Positions 7,232 through 15,568 of a stretch of DNA of 49,497 nt are shown one piece after another. The notes beneath the pieces are model-generated. The model was not told the DNA's origin. It saw only the letters and a program-made list of their open reading frames with translations, and made no database searches. The stretch lies in contig CAYZXT010000018.1 in NCBI GenBank assembly GCA_964482515.1, forward strand, positions 1 to 49,497. The letters are read 5' to 3'. The number at the start of each line of letters is the position of its first letter. Position 1 is the stretch's first letter. The position numbers were made by a program, and so were the translations under genes. Origin of the DNA: CAYZXT01 sp964482515 (lineage in GTDB: Bacteria > Elusimicrobiota > Elusimicrobia > FEN-1173).

Positions 7232-8089
7232 TCAAGGAGAATCGTGCCCGCCGTCCGTTTCCCATGCGGGTTCAAAACAATACCACTGGTCGCCGTATCG
7301 CGACAGGTAATTCTCTAATACTTTTGCCGTCCTGCGCAACAGGTCTTCAACCGCTTCCGGGCCATCTCCCGTCGGCCAAAGAGGTTCTTCGACGATGGCG
7401 CGATAATATCCAAGTTTCTCCCGGATCACAAACCCCGGAATTACCGGGGCCCGGTGCCTGATGGCGAACAGGAAGGGGCCACGGGGGAGCCGCGCTTTTC
7501 GCCCGCACATCGTGACGGTCGCGCCGTCTTCCCCAAAGGGGCGGTCGCCCAAGAAGGCGACGGTCTCGCGGTGGTTCAGCGCCCGGGTCACGCCGAAGGC
7601 GGCGCCTTTTCCGACCGCGAGGTATTTCAGCCCCGGGGCGCGGCGGCGCTGAATGAACCGTTGCATCAGCGCGGAGCCATAGGGCTTATAAACGGCGGTC
7701 GCGGGCCATTGCCAGTCCGCGAGCACCCGCCCGCCCAATTCCCAGTGGCCGAGATGGGAAGTCAGAAATATGACGCCTCGCCCTTGCCTGCGGGCTTCTT
7801 CGGCTTTTTCCCGCCCTTCCACTTCAATCGAGACTTTAGCCCCGGACAGGAAATCAGACAGCGTGACCGCGAAGTTTTCAAAGACCTGGTCCGGAGTGTA
7901 ATGCGTTCCGGCCCATTTATTGATGACGTCCAGATTGTCCTGCACGGCCCGCCATTTCGGCAGCGTCAATATCCGCATCAAACGGCTGCATCGCTTGGCG
8001 GTGCGATGACGGCGGTGGTCACCCATCCATTGAGTGGCCAGGTTAGCGGCGCCGAATGCTCCGGCCAGAATGGCCTCAAGCGCTCGCAA
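7232..8089 (-). CDS. LpxL/HtrB-type lysophospholipid acyltransferase
   Basis: This is a 285-residue inner-membrane enzyme expected to transfer an acyl chain to lipid A or a related glycolipid on the cytoplasmic face. The catalytic HX4E motif lies in TSHLGHWELGG (His112, Glu117). Other family landmarks are FLGDRPFGEDGA, RGPFLFAIRHRAPVIPGF and the C-terminal QWYCFEPAW. The tentative start is TTG at 8089, one base after the stop of the upstream glycosyltransferase, with no clear ribosome-binding site. The usual N-terminal transmembrane helix is weak here, so the true start may differ. Its coupling with an MGDG-synthase-like glycosyltransferase suggests the pair builds an envelope glycolipid. Confidence 0.85.
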   Translation of the reverse strand: MRALEAILAGAFGAANLATQWMGDHRRHRTAKRCSRLMRILTLPKWRAVQDNLDVINKWAGTHYTPDQVFENFAVTLSDFLSGAKVSIEVEGREKAEEARRQGRGVIFLTSHLGHWELGGRVLADWQWPATAVYKPYGSALMQRFIQRRRAPGLKYLAVGKGAAFGVTRALNHRETVAFLGDRPFGEDGATVTMCGRKARLPRGPFLFAIRHRAPVIPGFVIREKLGYYRAIVEEPLWPTGDGPEAVEDLLRRTAKVLENYLSRYGDQWYCFEPAWETDGGHDSP

Positions 8090-8090
8090 A

Positions 8091-9302
8091 TTAAACCGTC
8101 AGGGAACGGAAGGAGAAATCCCGTTCAACGCTGTTGGAAGGTTCGGAAACGCCGCTGTTTCGAGGGTACGTCAAAATGGGTTCCTTCATGAAGCGCAGGA
8201 TGATTTCCGCCGCTTCATAGGCCGCATAGGGCCGCGCCAGAGCGGAAGCGTTTTCCTGCAGACGGCGCAGCCGGTCTTTTTGCTGCAACAATTTCTGCAC
8301 GATGGCCGGCAGGTCCTGGATCGAATCCACGCGCTCGGCCGCATTGTGCTTGAGAAGGTAACGGGCGTTCCGTTCTTCCTGTCCCGGGATCGGCTTGATC
8401 ATGAGCATCGGCAGGCCTTTGGCCAGGGATTCCGCGCAGGTCATTCCGCCGGGTTTTGAAATCAGCAGGTCCGACGCGTCCATGAGCCGGGAAATGTTTT
8501 TCGTGAAGCCGAAGATGCGCACGCTGTGGTCGCCGCCGAACCGCTTGTGCAGTTTTTTCTGAGTGCTCCGGTTCTGCCCGCAGACGACCAGGATTTGCAG
8601 GGGTGACGGAATTTTCCGCAGGTTTTCCACCATGTCCTCGACCGGCCCCAGGCCTTTGCTGCCGCCCATGATCAGGGCCGTCGGTATGTTCGGATGCAAA
8701 CCCAGGCGCAGCCGCTCGGAGGTCTTGTTCCCCCTCGTCGTGAAATGAGGGTCCACGGGAATGCCGGTGACGTGGATCCTGTTATCGCGGATCCCGCGCT
8801 TCACCATCTCCCGTTTCATCTCTTCCGTTCCGACCAAATAAAGATCCATGGATTTTGAAAGCCAATAGCTGTGGACGCCGAAGTCCGTGACGATCCCCAC
8901 CAGGGGGATCCGTATTTTCCCCTTCTGCTTCAAAGACGACAGGATCATCGCCGGCACCGCTTGGGTGCAGACCAGGCAGCGGGGGCGATAGCGCTTAAGC
9001 AGCTTGTAGATTTTTTTCGTATTGAAGACGTTGAGGAGCTGGCGGATTTCCCGGGTGGCTTCCTCGACGGTCGGGTTGTCGTACAGATAACTCCAGATCT
9101 GCGGCGTATGCTCTATCATCTCCAAATACATGCGCGCGACCAGCCTGCCGACCACCGGGAAAGCCAGGGAAAATGAGTCCAAGCCCTGCAGGTCTATCCG
9201 GGGATTCAATTCTCTTAAAGCGCTCATCACCGCTTCCGCCGCGCGCTGATGTCCGCTGGAGATGGAGATGTACAGGAAAAGGCAGCGTTTGGTAATGCTC
9301 AC
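8091..9302 (-). CDS. MGDG-synthase-like processive glycosyltransferase
   Basis: This is a 403-residue GT28-type enzyme of the monogalactosyl/diglucosyl-diacylglycerol synthase family (plant MGD1, Bacillus UgtP). The N-terminal domain starts with the nucleotide-loop-like SISSGHQRAAEAV (about 13-25). The C-terminal domain shows ALIMGGSKGLGPVEDMV and the donor-binding signature SKPGGMTCAESLAKGLPML. It would transfer a sugar from UDP-sugar to diacylglycerol at the inner leaflet. I chose the GTG at 9302 because the longer open frame to 9467 runs through tRNA-Pro and encodes nothing family-like. From 9302 the first residues (SITKRCLFLYIS) match the start of the fold. It is tightly coupled to the acyltransferase. 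Confidence 0.85.
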   Translation of the reverse strand: MSITKRCLFLYISISSGHQRAAEAVMSALRELNPRIDLQGLDSFSLAFPVVGRLVARMYLEMIEHTPQIWSYLYDNPTVEEATREIRQLLNVFNTKKIYKLLKRYRPRCLVCTQAVPAMILSSLKQKGKIRIPLVGIVTDFGVHSYWLSKSMDLYLVGTEEMKREMVKRGIRDNRIHVTGIPVDPHFTTRGNKTSERLRLGLHPNIPTALIMGGSKGLGPVEDMVENLRKIPSPLQILVVCGQNRSTQKKLHKRFGGDHSVRIFGFTKNISRLMDASDLLISKPGGMTCAESLAKGLPMLMIKPIPGQEERNARYLLKHNAAERVDSIQDLPAIVQKLLQQKDRLRRLQENASALARPYAAYEAAEIILRFMKEPILTYPRNSGVSEPSNSVERDFSFRSLTV

Positions 9303-9352
9303 GGGTTGGATGAAGTAAGGTCGCCTTTTGATTCCATCGAATGTTAAAAAAA

Positions 9353-9424
9353 TCGGGGCGGTGGGGATTGAACCCACGACCTCTCGCACCCCAAGCGAGT
9401 GCGCTACCACTACGCTACGCCCCG
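9353..9424 (-). tRNA. tRNA-Pro (GGG anticodon)
   Basis: This is a 72-nt cloverleaf. The acceptor CGGGGCG/CGCCCCG pairs fully, the anticodon stem CTCGC/GCGAG holds loop TTGGGGT (anticodon GGG), and the T arm is GTGGG/CCCAC around TTCAATC. The discriminator is A and CCA is not encoded. A T-run follows immediately downstream on the minus strand. It marks the border between the housekeeping region and the glycan island. Confidence 0.93.
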
Positions 9425-9482
9425 TAAATTCATTTAGTAACTTGGGCAGCACTTGCGCTGTCGGCAACGTGCGCCCCGTAAA
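9418..9482. repeat. 11-bp direct repeat of the tRNA-Pro end
   Basis: CGCCCCGTAAA occurs at 9418-9428 (the last 7 bases of the tRNA gene on this strand plus 4 flanking bases) and again at 9472-9482, 54 bases further on. It duplicates the 5' end of the tRNA as transcribed, whereas integrases usually duplicate the 3' end. It may be a tRNA fragment or chance. Confidence 0.5.
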
Positions 9483-9543
9483 ATCTTTTGCAGTTCGTTC
9501 GTGTGCTGGAGTATTGACGGTGATTAAAAGCTGACGAGATGTG

Positions 9544-9549
9544 ATTGTA
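9544..9549 (-). promoter_or_regulatory. Possible extended -10 for tRNA-Pro and the genes after it
   Basis: On the minus strand TGCTACAAT gives an extended -10 (TG-N-TACAAT). The -35 position (TTTCAA, 9567-9572) is poor, as often seen with extended -10 promoters. Transcription would start near 9537, upstream of tRNA-Pro, and could continue into the MGDG-synthase-like and acyltransferase genes. Confidence 0.4.
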
Positions 9550-9572
9550 GCACAGTCGGGGAGTTTTTGAAA

Positions 9573-11057
9573 CTAGAGGAAGAACGTCTGCTTGGCGATC
9601 CCGTTAAACAGGAGCAACGATCCCGCGACGTAATAGGCCAGGGTGATGAGTTCGTCCCGCAACGACGTTTCCTCTTTGAAAAGAATGAATAACGAGAACG
9701 GCAGCATGTAGTAGCGCTGTTCAATCAGCCAGCAGGGAACGAGGGAAAGCACGGTGAACGGGTACAGGAGATAGAAGGACGGACGCCTCAACCGCGTAAC
9801 CATAAGCGACATCACCGTGAAGGAGACCGGAATGAAAAATAGGGCGCGCAGGGATAGGTCGGAGGTGAAGAACAACAGAATTTTATTTCGCAGAAAATGC
9901 GTCGTCAGCGCGCCGTAATTATAGGGGTGGTCGACGTTAAACGTAAACCAGTAAAGGAGAAAAAGCAAGGGCAGGACTGTCAGGGTGCTGGGGCGCGATT
10001 TTGCCGACAGGAGGATTTTGCGGGTGTTCGATAGGTGCAGGGGCAGGAATAGGAAGAAATGCAGGAACAGGCAGAAATAGACGTTACCCAGGTGGAAACC
10101 CGCGGGCGGATGCATGTATTTGTCGCCGATGGCGATTCCGCCGTTGATGTACGCGAAAACCATGAAACCAAGGCCGCCGATCCAGAGCGTGCGACACTTC
10201 CAAAGCCATTCTTTCAACTCCCGCGCGTTTATCGCGCGCAGGCCGAAAGTTTCGATATAAATGAAAACGCTTAGGAAAAACAGCCACACGATGTTCGTTT
10301 GCCGGACGATGAGCGAGGAGGAGATAACAATCCCTGACAAAACGTATTTATCCCGGACAACGAAATAAAGCGCCAGGAAAAAGAAGCCCATGGAGAAAAC
10401 ATCGGTGTAGAACAACGGAAAAAATGGAAAGATCACGGGCAGCCAGGCGAATTGCATCCATTTGACCGAGGCGCTTTCGGCGCCGAGCTTATGGCACAGC
10501 AAGGCGAACGAAACGAGGGTCAAAAGCGATAGAATGAAAGAAATCGTCCTAAGGGAAGGAATGGATTCCACACCGAAAAGGCGCCCCGTGAGTCCCACCG
10601 CAGCGTTGTAGCCTGGAAGTGTTGTGAGACTGGGAAGGGTGAAAAAATCCGTAGACACTGTCCTGATGGTTGGGTGGGCTCCGATCGTTTCCGAGTACCG
10701 TTCCCTCGGCACCGGCCGTAGCCCGTCCACGGCGTAGTAAAAAATCGAATTTGACTCGACCGGCCGGATTTCGGATTTCTCACTGAGCGCTTCCGGACCG
10801 ACCTTGCTGACGAAAGCTACCGTTCCGTCGCCATGAACGGCCATCGCGTCCACCCGCGGATCAATGAGCCTAATGGCGGGATCCCCCCCCAGTATATCAA
10901 GGGCTTTTTGCTTATTGGCGAAGCGAAGCGCTTGTAAATAATGCGCGTTTTCGTCGCAGAACGGGAGATTGTCTCGAACGATAAAAAACGCCGCTGTGAT
11001 CGCGACGACGGTCAGTGCCGCCGCTGTTGCCGGCAATCGGTTCAACAGGCCTGTCAT
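9573..11057 (-). CDS. Alg10/DIE2-like GT-C glucosyltransferase, copy 1
   Basis: This is a 494-residue polytopic membrane protein. Family marks shared with eukaryotic Alg10 (which adds the terminal alpha-1,2-glucose to the N-glycan precursor from dolichyl-phosphate glucose) appear in the right order: DE pair in the first loop (PFCDENAHY, Asp35-Glu36), TTLPGY (145-150), PFFPLFYTDV (211-220), RQTNIVW (252-258) and GDKYMH (311-316). About ten hydrophobic helices follow the Alg10 spacing. It would use a polyprenyl-phosphate-linked sugar at the outer face of the inner membrane. Its ATG overlaps the stop of the GT4 gene (ATGA, 11054-11057). A longer frame to 11144 exists but lies inside the upstream gene. 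Confidence 0.8.
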   Translation of the reverse strand: MTGLLNRLPATAAALTVVAITAAFFIVRDNLPFCDENAHYLQALRFANKQKALDILGGDPAIRLIDPRVDAMAVHGDGTVAFVSKVGPEALSEKSEIRPVESNSIFYYAVDGLRPVPRERYSETIGAHPTIRTVSTDFFTLPSLTTLPGYNAAVGLTGRLFGVESIPSLRTISFILSLLTLVSFALLCHKLGAESASVKWMQFAWLPVIFPFFPLFYTDVFSMGFFFLALYFVVRDKYVLSGIVISSSLIVRQTNIVWLFFLSVFIYIETFGLRAINARELKEWLWKCRTLWIGGLGFMVFAYINGGIAIGDKYMHPPAGFHLGNVYFCLFLHFFLFLPLHLSNTRKILLSAKSRPSTLTVLPLLFLLYWFTFNVDHPYNYGALTTHFLRNKILLFFTSDLSLRALFFIPVSFTVMSLMVTRLRRPSFYLLYPFTVLSLVPCWLIEQRYYMLPFSLFILFKEETSLRDELITLAYYVAGSLLLFNGIAKQTFFL

Positions 11058-12256
11058 CGCGCTATTGCCTTCCCCACCAGGCTCTGATACAGGGTCAAAT
11101 GCTTGAGGACCGTTTCCTGGGCGCGCCAATTTTTCTCGACGCATAACCGTCCTGCCCTCCCCATCGATTCTCTCAGGTCCGGGTCCTTTAGGAGCTTCAC
11201 GATTCCTTCCGCCATCCGCTCTGCGTTTCCGGGCGGAATGTTAATGCCGGTCACGCCCGGCCGCATGACTTCATTGAGCCCCGGGATGTCGCTGTAAACC
11301 ACGGGCTTCCTCATGGACATCGCCTCCAAGGCGATGATGCCGAGCCCTTCCCGGAAACTGGGGAAGACCATCAGGTCGGCCGCAGCCAACCCGTCGCGGA
11401 CTTCTTCCGCTCCGCCGGGCGGCAGAAACCGAAAATAATTCCCCAAGCTCCGCTTCCGAACGAGCTTTTCCAAACGATTGAAATAACCAGGTTCGCCAAT
11501 CCTGCCCATGAGGATGAAAATAAAATCGGCCATTCCCGGGACGCGGCGCAGGGCTTCCGCCACGCCGACCAAAATCGTTTGTCCTTTTCGGCGTTCGAAA
11601 CGGGCTGGATAAAACAGCAGGGCGCTCTTGTCGGGAACGTTGTGGCGGTGGCGGAACGCTGAGCTGTTCCCTTTCTCGGGGTGAAAAAAGTCCGCGTTAA
11701 TCCCGCACGCGCAGAATAGCTTCGGCCCGCCCAGACCGCGCAGGGCCCCCTCGGTGAGACCGATGATCCCTTTCGCTCCGCGGGTGAATAGCCATGCCGT
11801 CGCGGTTTCAATGAAGACCTTGGGCGACAGCGGGTTCCAACTCATGGTCCACTCGGATGACGCGACCCAGGGGATGCCGAGCCGGCGGCACGTCCACCAA
11901 GCGACGGGTTTGGCGTCGACGCCCACCAAGTCGTGCAGGTGGAGGACATCGACGTGTTCCTCATTCGTTATCCTTCGCAGTTCACGCTGAAAGTCCATAA
12001 TACGGCGGGGAACGGCAAACACGCTCGTTCTATTTCTCCACGGGAGTTCATGGTAAACCAATACGCCGTTTGAAAACGATTGTTGATAAACGCGGCCTTC
12101 GCGATCGCCCCGGTATATAAGGTGAACGCGCAGCGGGACGGGCGTGAGCCGGAATAACGATTCATTCAGCTCCCGTAGAAGCCCCTCAGCTCCGCCCGTC
12201 TGCCTTACGTCCCAGCTTATGAGCTCAACGAGGGTCAAAGGGGGTTGCGGAGGCAT
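11054..12256 (-). CDS. GT4-family glycosyltransferase
   Basis: This is a 400-residue cytoplasmic or peripheral retaining glycosyltransferase with a GT-B fold. The N-terminal acceptor domain contains TGGAEGLLREL (20-30) and VDVLHLHDLVG. The C-terminal donor domain has LFYPARFERRKGQ (214-226), the EX7E pair in FREGLGIIALEAM (Glu303, Glu311) and GLNEVMRPGVTGINIPPGN. It would add a sugar from a nucleotide-sugar to a lipid-linked or polymer acceptor. It sits between two Alg10-like genes with an ATGA overlap downstream and a 13-base gap upstream, so all three probably work on the same glycan. The sugar is not predictable. Confidence 0.9.
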   Translation of the reverse strand: MPPQPPLTLVELISWDVRQTGGAEGLLRELNESLFRLTPVPLRVHLIYRGDREGRVYQQSFSNGVLVYHELPWRNRTSVFAVPRRIMDFQRELRRITNEEHVDVLHLHDLVGVDAKPVAWWTCRRLGIPWVASSEWTMSWNPLSPKVFIETATAWLFTRGAKGIIGLTEGALRGLGGPKLFCACGINADFFHPEKGNSSAFRHRHNVPDKSALLFYPARFERRKGQTILVGVAEALRRVPGMADFIFILMGRIGEPGYFNRLEKLVRKRSLGNYFRFLPPGGAEEVRDGLAAADLMVFPSFREGLGIIALEAMSMRKPVVYSDIPGLNEVMRPGVTGINIPPGNAERMAEGIVKLLKDPDLRESMGRAGRLCVEKNWRAQETVLKHLTLYQSLVGKAIAR

Positions 12257-12269
12257 AGGTTGTCGTCCA

Positions 12270-13739
12270 TCACAGAAAAAAGTATTGCTTCTGGATCCCG
12301 TAAAATAGGACGGCAGAGATGAGAACGTAGTAGGTTAGCGTTGCGTAGTCCGTCCGAGCGGACGATTTTTCTTTGAAGAGTATGAAGAGTGAAAAGGGGA
12401 GCATGTAATAGCGTTGCTCAATCAACCATATGGGCAGGAGCGAGAGCGCCGTGAAGGGATATACCAAGTAGAACGACGGACGCTTCAGTCGCGTGACGCA
12501 AAGGGACATCGCGGCCAAGGCTACCGGGATGAAGAAGAGGGGGCGAAACTCCGGGCGCGATGTGAAAAACTGCAGGGCTCGGCTTCGTAAAAAAACAGAG
12601 ACATAAGGGGCGTAATTGTAGGGATGGTCGATGCGGAACATCGTCCAATACAGCATAAAGAATGCCCCGAGCAGGGGTAAGACCCATTTGCGCTCTCGCA
12701 TAAATGCCGGAATATTACCGAGGTTTGAAAGGTGGAGCGGCAGGAAAAGAAAAAAGTGCAAAAATAGACAGAAGTAAACATTCCCCAGGTGAAAGGAAAA
12801 TGTCGGGTGCATCGCCTTATCTCCCAAGGCGACACCTCCGTTCCAGACAACGAATGCCGCGAAGGTTGCGGTCCCCGCCCAAAACGTGCGGCACTTCCAG
12901 AGCCAACTCTTGAACTTCCGTGAATCGAGTTCCCAGCGGTTTTCTTCCACATAAATCAATGCCGATAAAAACAGCATCCACACGATGTTCGTCTGGCGGA
13001 CGGTCAGGCTTGCGAAGGCCACCATTCCCGCCGCGTCATAATATCTGTGACGGACCAGGGCGAGTGACACGAAAAAAAACGTCATGGAAAAAACGTCGGT
13101 GTACACCAGCGGGAAGAATGGAAATATGATCGGCAGCCAGACGAAATGGAGCCATCGCATGGTTGCGCCGTCGCCGCCTTCAAGCCGGCATAAGTAGCCG
13201 AAAGCCGCCATCGCCAGTAATGACAAACCGAACGTGATCCCACGAAATGCCGAAATGGAATCGGATCCGAACAACCGCGCCGTGTACCCCAGCACCATGT
13301 TGTATCCCGGAAGCGTGGTCAAGTTCGGAAGGACGAGGAAATCCTTCTCGAGGAGCCGGACTGGGACGAAACGGGCCATGACGTCGTTTACGCTCTTCGT
13401 GTCCGCCATCCTTAAACCATTGCCGTAATCGTAATAAAGGGCCTTCGTGTCGATGGGACGGATTTCGGCGTCGCCTTGGTGTTCTTTAACTCTGTTGCGC
13501 GGGATAAAATTCAAGACGCCATTACCGCCGACAGCCATGACTTCGACCGCCGGATCGACCAGCCGGAAGTTTGGATCGGCGGCCAGAATTTGGAGGGCTT
13601 TGGGTTTGTTGATATAACAAAGGGATTGTATATAATGAAGATATTCATCGCAGAACGGAGGGTTATTTTTAACGAAGAAAAATGCCGCAGCGAGCGCAAG
13701 TCCCGTCAACGCCGTTAAAACCTTCATCGACCGGTTCAA
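12270..13739 (-). CDS. Alg10/DIE2-like GT-C glucosyltransferase, copy 2
   Basis: This 489-residue membrane protein is a clear paralog of the enzyme encoded at 9573-11057. It has the same landmarks: PPFCDEYLHYIQSL (Asp31-Glu32), NLTTLPGYNMVLG, FPFFPLVYTDVFSM, VRQTNIVWMLFL, GGVALGDKAMH, FHLGNVYFCLFLHFFLFLP and EQRYYMLPFSLFILFKEK at the C-terminal end. The two copies are diverged throughout, so the duplication is not recent, and they may act on successive sugars or different linkages. It is the first gene of the three-gene minus-strand unit, and its start lies 47 bases from the divergent Alg5-like gene. Confidence 0.8.
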   Translation of the reverse strand: MNRSMKVLTALTGLALAAAFFFVKNNPPFCDEYLHYIQSLCYINKPKALQILAADPNFRLVDPAVEVMAVGGNGVLNFIPRNRVKEHQGDAEIRPIDTKALYYDYGNGLRMADTKSVNDVMARFVPVRLLEKDFLVLPNLTTLPGYNMVLGYTARLFGSDSISAFRGITFGLSLLAMAAFGYLCRLEGGDGATMRWLHFVWLPIIFPFFPLVYTDVFSMTFFFVSLALVRHRYYDAAGMVAFASLTVRQTNIVWMLFLSALIYVEENRWELDSRKFKSWLWKCRTFWAGTATFAAFVVWNGGVALGDKAMHPTFSFHLGNVYFCLFLHFFLFLPLHLSNLGNIPAFMRERKWVLPLLGAFFMLYWTMFRIDHPYNYAPYVSVFLRSRALQFFTSRPEFRPLFFIPVALAAMSLCVTRLKRPSFYLVYPFTALSLLPIWLIEQRYYMLPFSLFILFKEKSSARTDYATLTYYVLISAVLFYGIQKQYFFL

Positions 13740-13786
13740 GAGGTCTATCGTCCTTTTGTTCCCAATGTCTGGAATAACGAGAAGCG

Positions 13787-14548
13787 ATGCTTAATCCCCC
13801 GCACTTATCCGTCGTCATCCCCGTCTACAACGAAGAGAAACGTATCGCCTGGACGCTCAACCAAATCATCGATCATCTCGAAAACAGAGGGTTCAAGCAA
13901 CAAGTCATTATAGTCAATGACGGGTCCACGGACAACTCATTGGGCGTGTGTTTGGAACACGCCGGCCGGCGGCCGGGAGTGTCCGTCCTGGATTCCGCGG
14001 TCAACGAGGGCAAGGGGGCCGCGGTGAAAAAAGGAGTCCTCGCCGCCGAGCACGAGCTCATCCTCGTCACGGACGCCGACCTGGCCACCCCCATCGACGA
14101 TTTGGATAAACTCCTCGCCCAGATAAAAGCGGGACATTCGATCGTCATCGGCTCACGAAATCTTCCGGCATCCGATGTAAGGCTTCGCCAACCCGTCTAC
14201 CGGCGATGGTTGGGTAAATTGTTCAGCCTTCTGGTTCGTTGGCTTGCGCTGCCCGGCGTCAAGGACTCGCAATGCGGCTTCAAATTGTTCACGCGGGACG
14301 CCGCGCGGAGGATTTTCCCCTCCGTCCAAACGGACGGCTTTTCATTCGACGTGGAGGTCCTGCTGGTGGCGAAGAGGGCCGGTTACGAAGTTGTTGAGGT
14401 CCCGGTGGCGTGGAGCAACAATCCGGATACGCGGCTTGACCTTTTCCCCGACGGTTTCCGCATGCTGGCCGACCTTCTCAGGATTGTCTGGGCGGCGCGC
14501 GTTTCAGGAAAGGGCCGGAGACCGTCGAAAGAGACGGCGAAAGAATGA
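13787..14548 (+). CDS. Alg5/DPM-like GT2, polyprenyl-phosphate glycosyltransferase
   Basis: This is a 253-residue GT2 enzyme. Signatures are VVIPVYNEEKRI, VNDGSTDN (43-50), the metal-binding VTDADLATPIDDL (Asp96-Ala-Asp98), GSRNL (122-126) and DSQCGFKLFTRDAARRIF (160-177). The last motif and the spacing fit Alg5, dolichyl-phosphate beta-glucosyltransferase, better than DPM1. It would load glucose (or another hexose) from a nucleotide-sugar onto polyprenyl phosphate at the cytoplasmic face. It has no transmembrane tail. Its position next to two Alg10-like enzymes, which in eukaryotes use exactly this type of product, supports the assignment. Its 3' end overlaps the convergent gene by 45 bases. 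Confidence 0.85.
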   Translation: MLNPPHLSVVIPVYNEEKRIAWTLNQIIDHLENRGFKQQVIIVNDGSTDNSLGVCLEHAGRRPGVSVLDSAVNEGKGAAVKKGVLAAEHELILVTDADLATPIDDLDKLLAQIKAGHSIVIGSRNLPASDVRLRQPVYRRWLGKLFSLLVRWLALPGVKDSQCGFKLFTRDAARRIFPSVQTDGFSFDVEVLLVAKRAGYEVVEVPVAWSNNPDTRLDLFPDGFRMLADLLRIVWAARVSGKGRRPSKETAKE

Positions 14549-15568
14549 ATAGGCGGCCCCGCAGACAATCCCGATGAACATGACGTTGCCGTCCAGGAAT
14601 GTGAACGCGGCGGAGCGGAACGCGAAGGACGATTTCTTTTCCTCGTACATGAACTTCAGCAAACCGAAATTCAGGCCGAACCAAGCGGCCATACCCGCCA
14701 GAAGAACCGGAATCGCCCGCTGATCGAACAGAACCAGCATGGACGTCGCCAAATTCAAAGGCGCGATGGCCACGCTCAAAAGCTGCGACCGGCTTGAATG
14801 CGCATACCCCGTGTTGTTCTCACCCAGCTGGCGCCAGCCCTTATACCGGAGGAACAACTGCGCCCATATGAAAGGCACTCTAAAATCATTCTTAATCAAA
14901 GTCAAAAGCGAATATTGTTTTAGATGGACTACCTGTAGGCCGTTGTCGAAAACGATCCTGTGTCCCAGTTGATTCAGGAGCTGGCCGAATTCCGTATCGT
15001 TCGCTTGCTTGACCGCCGGGGCGCTCAGCCGGTATTTTTTCCATTCATCGCGCCGGACCGCGAAGACCGATCCGTATAAAAACGTCACGTTCCTCGGCAA
15101 ATTCCGGAACATGTAATGCATATACAGGTTTTTGTACTGGCTTGAGAAATTTGCATGCGGATGTTCTTTCGAAAGAAGGCCGGTGACCGCGGCGACGGAC
15201 GCGTCCCCTTCGAAGGCCTTTGCGATCCGCCCGAGGGTTCCCGGTTCGATGACGACGTCCGAATCGATGTTGACGATTATTTCCCCCTGGACGAATTGGT
15301 CGGCCATGGCCCACGCGTGGGCGACGCCGCGGTTCTCCGAAAATTGAATTACCTGATCGGCGAGGTCCGCGGCGGCAAGGGCGGTCCGGTCCAGGCTTCC
15401 GTCATCGACGACGATCAATTCGAAGTCCTTAAAGTCCGAGGCGCGGATCGCCGAAAGGCATGCGGGAAGCGTCTCCTGGCTGTTGTAGGCGGGAACGATG
15501 ACGGAAAATTTGACGGAGGGCCTCCGGACTTCCATATATGACACGGACGTTCGGAGAGGGTTATTCAT
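14504..15568 (-). CDS. GT2 glycosyltransferase with membrane tail, paralog A
   Basis: This is a 354-residue inverting glycosyltransferase with a GT-A fold. The catalytic part shows KFSVIVPAYNSQETLPACL, VVDDGSLDRT, the DXD in IIVNIDSDVVIEPGT and a substrate-binding segment around NDTEFGQLLNQLGHRIV. The C-terminal third has several hydrophobic helices (LLSVAIAPLNLATSMLVLF, VLLAGMAAWFGLNFGLL, a last one near 325), so it is membrane-attached with its active site in the cytoplasm. It resembles processive or lipid-linked sugar transferases of polysaccharide loci. Its start overlaps the stop of the paralogous gene upstream by 8 bases. Confidence 0.88.
   Translation of the reverse strand: MNNPLRTSVSYMEVRRPSVKFSVIVPAYNSQETLPACLSAIRASDFKDFELIVVDDGSLDRTALAAADLADQVIQFSENRGVAHAWAMADQFVQGEIIVNIDSDVVIEPGTLGRIAKAFEGDASVAAVTGLLSKEHPHANFSSQYKNLYMHYMFRNLPRNVTFLYGSVFAVRRDEWKKYRLSAPAVKQANDTEFGQLLNQLGHRIVFDNGLQVVHLKQYSLLTLIKNDFRVPFIWAQLFLRYKGWRQLGENNTGYAHSSRSQLLSVAIAPLNLATSMLVLFDQRAIPVLLAGMAAWFGLNFGLLKFMYEEKKSSFAFRSAAFTFLDGNVMFIGIVCGAAYSFFRRLFRRSPALS

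Noticed and set aside
9303..9467. Longer N-terminus for the MGDG-synthase-like gene
   Set aside because: The extra frame runs through tRNA-Pro and its peptide is not family-like. GTG at 9302 starts right at the conserved fold.
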